Positions 61,379 through 64,000 of a DNA stretch of 64,000 nt are shown here, piece after piece. This DNA comes from Pseudomonas sp. MYb185. Lineage in GTDB: Bacteria > Pseudomonadota > Gammaproteobacteria > Pseudomonadales > Pseudomonadaceae. Within the stretch, counting starts at the first letter, position 1. Each line of letters opens with the position of its first letter. Under the pieces are notes generated by a model. It worked only from the letters and a program-made list of their open reading frames with translations. It did no database searches and had not been told where the DNA came from. The translations under genes and the position numbers were made by a program. The stretch lies in contig NZ_PCQD01000012.1 in NCBI RefSeq assembly GCF_002979975.1, positions 43,838 through 107,837 on the forward strand, in the 5' to 3' direction.

Positions 61379-62575
61379 ATGGAAATCCATTACACAGCTG
61401 AACAACTCGCCTTCCGTGACGAAGTGCGTGAATTCCTCAAGCAGGAATTGCCGGCCGATATCTCAACCAAGGTCAAACTCGGCAAGCACCTGACCAAGGC
61501 TGATCACGAGCGCTGGCAGCAGATCCTGTCGAACAAGGGCTGGTACGCGCCGGGCTGGCCGGTCGAGCACGGCGGCACTACCTGGGGCCCTATCGAAAAA
61601 CATATTTTCGACGAGGAAAGCTCCGCTGCCGGCGCACCGCGCACCATTCCCTTCGGCGTCAACATGGTCGCCCCGGTGATCATCAAGTTCGGCACGGAAG
61701 CACAGAAGCAGCAGTACCTGCCGCGCATCCTGTCCGGTGAGGACTGGTGGTGCCAGGGCTACTCCGAGCCGGGCGCCGGTTCCGACCTGGCCTCGCTGAA
61801 GACCCGTGCGGTACGCGATGGCGACCACTACATCGTCAACGGCCAGAAGACCTGGACCACCCTGGGCCAGCACGCCAACTGGATCTTCTGCCTGGTGCGC
61901 ACCGATCCGGAAGCCCAGCAGCAGCGCGGCATCTCCTTCCTGCTGATCGACATGGCCACCCCCGGCATCACCGTGCGTCCGATCATCACCCTGGACGGCG
62001 ATCATGAAGTCAACGAAGTGTTCTTCGACGACGTGCGCGTACCGGTGGAAAACCTGGTTGGTGAAGAGAACAAGGGCTGGACCTGCGCCAAGTACCTGCT
62101 GACTCACGAGCGTACCGGCCTGGCTGGTATTGGTTCCTCCAAGGCGGCACTGAGCCACCTGAAGAAAATCGCCGCCAAGCAGCAGAAGAATGGCAAGTCG
62201 CTGCTGGAAGACACCCTGTTCCGCGCGCAGATCGCTGAAGTGGAAATGTCGCTGATGGCTGCCGAGGTGAGCACCCTGCGCATCGTCGCCGCCGCCTCCG
62301 AAGGTGGTGTACCCGGTTCGGAAAGCTCGATCCTGAAGGTACAGGGTACCGAGATCCGTCAGGCCATCACCCACCTGACGCGCAAGGCACTGGGTCCGTA
62401 TGCCCTGCCCTTCCTGCCGGAAGAGCTGGAGCTGGACTATGACGGCGAGTTCCTCGTCGACGACTATGCCGCTGCTCCGGCCTCGACCTATTTCAATATG
62501 CGCAAACTGTCGATCTTCGGCGGATCCAACGAGATCCAGAAGAATATCGTCTCGAAAATGATTCTCGAACTCTAA
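61379..62575 (+). CDS. acyl-CoA dehydrogenase, PimC-like (large subunit type)
   Basis: A 398-aa FAD enzyme with an N-terminal helical domain, the WWCQGYSEPGAGSDLASLKT flavin-binding loop, VNGQKTWTTLGQHANWIFCL, and TCAKYLLTHERTGLAGIGSS. The C-terminal motif is IFGGSNEIQKNIVSKM. The short-chain-enzyme catalytic Glu (YEGT) reads FGGS here, so the base is probably the Glu in THERT on helix G; this is inference. It is followed after 12 bp by a second, shorter dehydrogenase, the arrangement of pimeloyl-CoA dehydrogenase large and small subunits. Electrons pass to the ETF whose beta gene starts 1.3 kb downstream. Confidence 0.93.
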   Translation: MEIHYTAEQLAFRDEVREFLKQELPADISTKVKLGKHLTKADHERWQQILSNKGWYAPGWPVEHGGTTWGPIEKHIFDEESSAAGAPRTIPFGVNMVAPVIIKFGTEAQKQQYLPRILSGEDWWCQGYSEPGAGSDLASLKTRAVRDGDHYIVNGQKTWTTLGQHANWIFCLVRTDPEAQQQRGISFLLIDMATPGITVRPIITLDGDHEVNEVFFDDVRVPVENLVGEENKGWTCAKYLLTHERTGLAGIGSSKAALSHLKKIAAKQQKNGKSLLEDTLFRAQIAEVEMSLMAAEVSTLRIVAAASEGGVPGSESSILKVQGTEIRQAITHLTRKALGPYALPFLPEELELDYDGEFLVDDYAAAPASTYFNMRKLSIFGGSNEIQKNIVSKMILEL

Positions 62576-62587
62576 GGAGCGCCGACC

Positions 62588-63721
62588 ATGGACTTCAAAT
62601 TGACCGAAGAGCAGCAGATGCTCCAGGACACCGCGGCCCGCCTGGTACGCGACGTTTACACCTTTGAAAAGCACCTTGAGTTCAGCGCCAGCGACGCCGG
62701 CTTCAGCACCGAGTTCTGGCAACAGCTGGGTGAACTGGGCCTGACCGCCATCCCCTTCGCCGAAGAACTCGGCGGCTTCGGCGGCGGCGGCGTGGAAACC
62801 ATGCTGATCATGGAGCAACTGGGCCGCGGCATCTGCCTGGAACCCTACATGGAGTCGGTCGTCCTGGCCGGCGGCCTGATCGGCCAGCTGGGCAATGACC
62901 AGCAGAAGGAAGAACTGCTGGGCGCCATCGCCAGCGGCGAGCTGCAGGCCAGTGTCGCTCTGGAAGAGCCAAGCAGCCACTACAACCTGCATGACGTGCA
63001 GACCACTGCCGCGCAGGAAGCTGGCAGCTGGGTACTGAGCGGCCGCAAGGGCGTGGTGATCGGCGGCCAGACCGCCGGCAAGATCCTGGTATCGGCGCGC
63101 ACCGCCGGTGATGTACGCGACCAGCAGGGCATCAGCCTGTTCATCATCGACCCGACTGCCGAAGGCGTTACCCGCCGCGTGTACGCCACCATGGACGGTC
63201 GCAAGGGTTGCGAACTGTTCCTCGACAACGTCAAGGGTGAGCTGCTCGGCAGCGCCGGCGATGCCTACGACGCGATCCGCTACCAGAGCGGCCGCGCCAT
63301 CGCCGCCCTGTGCGGCGAGGCGGTCGGTGCCATGCGCACCGCCTGCGACCTGACCCTGGACTACCTGAAGACCCGCAAGCAGTTCGGCGTGCCGATCGGC
63401 AAGTTCCAGGTTCTGCAACACCGCATGGTCGACATGATCAGCGAGCTGGAGCGCGGCACCTCGATGGCCATCCTGGCAGCCTGTGTGGCCGATGACCAGG
63501 ACAGCGACGAGCGCACTGCCAAGCTCTCCGCCGCCAAGTTCATCGTCAACCGCGCGGCCCGCTATGTAGCCGAACAGTGCATCCAGCTGCATGGCGGTAT
63601 CGCCATGACCTGGGAGTACAACGGTGCCCACTACGCCAAGCGCCTGGTCATGATCAGCCACCAGTTCGGTGATGACGATCATCACCTGGAAGCCTACTCC
63701 AACCAGCTGGTTGTTGCTTAA
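62588..63721 (+). CDS. acyl-CoA dehydrogenase, PimD-like (small subunit type)
   Basis: A 377-aa member of the family with a divergent sequence. Its N-terminal helical domain (EEQQMLQDTAARLVRDVYTF), flavin-region LEEPSSHYNLHDVQTTAAQE and LSGRKGVVIGGQTAGKILVS, RKQFGVPIGKFQVLQHRMVD, and C-terminal IQLHGGIAMTWEYNGAHYAK are visible. It lacks the GGSNEIQ flavin motif of its neighbour. Adjacent large/small pairs of this kind often act as heteromers in which the active sites need both chains. It is 12 bp from the upstream gene and is followed by a strong inverted repeat. Confidence 0.9.
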   Translation: MDFKLTEEQQMLQDTAARLVRDVYTFEKHLEFSASDAGFSTEFWQQLGELGLTAIPFAEELGGFGGGGVETMLIMEQLGRGICLEPYMESVVLAGGLIGQLGNDQQKEELLGAIASGELQASVALEEPSSHYNLHDVQTTAAQEAGSWVLSGRKGVVIGGQTAGKILVSARTAGDVRDQQGISLFIIDPTAEGVTRRVYATMDGRKGCELFLDNVKGELLGSAGDAYDAIRYQSGRAIAALCGEAVGAMRTACDLTLDYLKTRKQFGVPIGKFQVLQHRMVDMISELERGTSMAILAACVADDQDSDERTAKLSAAKFIVNRAARYVAEQCIQLHGGIAMTWEYNGAHYAKRLVMISHQFGDDDHHLEAYSNQLVVA

Positions 63722-63733
63722 GCCACGGCATCC

Positions 63734-63770
63734 GGTCGGGAAAACAGGTCTTTGTCCTGTTTTCCCGACC
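63734..63770 (+). terminator. perfect 15-bp inverted repeat after the acyl-CoA dehydrogenase pair
   Basis: GGTCGGGAAAACAGG (63734-63748), loop TCTTTGT, CCTGTTTTCCCGACC (63756-63770), 12 bp after the stop. The stem is long and perfect; the following bases (AATTCATTG) are not a pure U-run. It is likely the end of the FadB-like operon. Confidence 0.7.
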
Positions 63771-63791
63771 AATTCATTGTAAATCGGGTGT

Positions 63792-63822
63792 CCGGGTACT
63801 ATCGAACACGAAAAGTGCCCGG
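63792..63822. other. inverted repeat upstream of etfB
   Basis: CCGGGTACT (63792-63800) and AGTGCCCGG (63814-63822) pair over 9 bp with one G-T, around a 13-base loop, 71 bp upstream of the etfB start. It may be an operator or 5'-leader structure. Confidence 0.35.
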
Positions 63823-63893
63823 TATGCTAAGGCCCCTTTTAAATGTCACGCGCCCACTCGGGCGTCTCACAGACTTGCGGAGGACTAACGTCC

Positions 63894-64000
63894 ATGAAAA
63901 TCCTCGTCGCCGTAAAGCGCGTGGTTGACTACAACGTCAAGGTTCGCGTCAAGGCGGACAACAGCGGTGTCGACCTCGCCAACGTCAAGATGTCCATGAA
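63894..64000 (+). CDS. etfB: electron transfer flavoprotein beta subunit (5' part)
   Basis: The first 35 codons, cut by the window end. [20 protein letters not shown] followed by [15 protein letters not shown] is the conserved N-terminus of EtfB. GGAGG lies 10 bases before the ATG. ETF accepts electrons from acyl-CoA dehydrogenases and passes them to the quinone pool via ETF-QO. Its position after two dehydrogenase genes fits, but a strong hairpin and a 172-bp gap show it is a separate unit. Confidence 0.93.
   Translation, partial: MKILVAVKRVVDYNVKVRVKADNSGVDLANVKMSM

Noticed and set aside
61463..63772. 769-aa open frame on the minus strand opposite the two acyl-CoA dehydrogenases
   Set aside because: It mirrors two well-supported genes; the composition is an artefact of GC-rich codon use and there is no family motif or ribosome site.

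Overview
The window looks like chromosomal DNA of a Pseudomonas-lineage gammaproteobacterium, possibly of the Halopseudomonas / P. pertucinogena type (inference, not tested). The support is GC-rich coding sequence, the putA-putP pair, the order rpoH < ftsX < ftsE < ftsY with divergent M16 peptidases-rsmD-coaD-ferredoxin-ggt, mutM nearby, Fur-like boxes and REP-type intergenic repeats. About 54 protein-coding genes can be supported, two of them cut by the window ends. I saw no rRNA, tRNA, CRISPR array, prophage or insertion sequence.

Layout. 1-6.4 kb: the end of putA, a probable 22-codon leader ORF coupled to putP, a DMT exporter with an AraC-type regulator, a short CstA-family permease and an alpha/beta hydrolase. 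6.5-13 kb: iron locus 1. A histidine kinase and an OmpR-type regulator, both on the minus strand, flank a TonB-dependent receptor on the plus strand. They are followed by a DUF3649 / PepSY / DUF3325 inner-membrane operon, with Fur-like boxes in front of the receptor and in the divergent region. 13.1-15.3 kb: an exported subtilase with Glu where the catalytic Asp is expected, then a REP array. 15.3-22 kb: iron locus 2, resembling the enterobactin (Pfe) system. It has a periplasmic Fes/IroE-type esterase, an unexpected methyltransferase, a FepA/PfeA-like receptor, and a kinase/regulator pair.

22-44 kb is mostly housekeeping: a YigZ-family protein, a large dCache-PAS-GGDEF-EAL protein, a 136-bp tandem repeat, hemN, another REP array, rpoH, ftsXEY, an M16 peptidase pair, rsmD, coaD, a ferredoxin, ggt, a Na/Pi transporter, a second diguanylate cyclase with a degenerate EAL domain, and an XRE-like regulator.

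44-64 kb: mutM, then a transporter-thioesterase pair, followed by a beta-oxidation region. This holds a 3-hydroxyacyl-CoA dehydrogenase plus PaaJ/PcaF-like thiolase operon, two hotdog thioesterases beside a TetR regulator, a lipoprotein Ntn-hydrolase acylase, an enoyl-CoA hydratase and acyl-CoA ligase, a divergent IclR regulator, a FadB/PimF-like fusion protein, a pair of acyl-CoA dehydrogenases (PimC/PimD-like) and the start of etfB. The main new observation is a shared palindrome, TATTTYGC-N3-GCGRAAYA, placed 22-25 bp before the start codons of three separate transcription units here. It suggests one IclR-controlled regulon, plausibly for dicarboxylate or medium-chain acid degradation.
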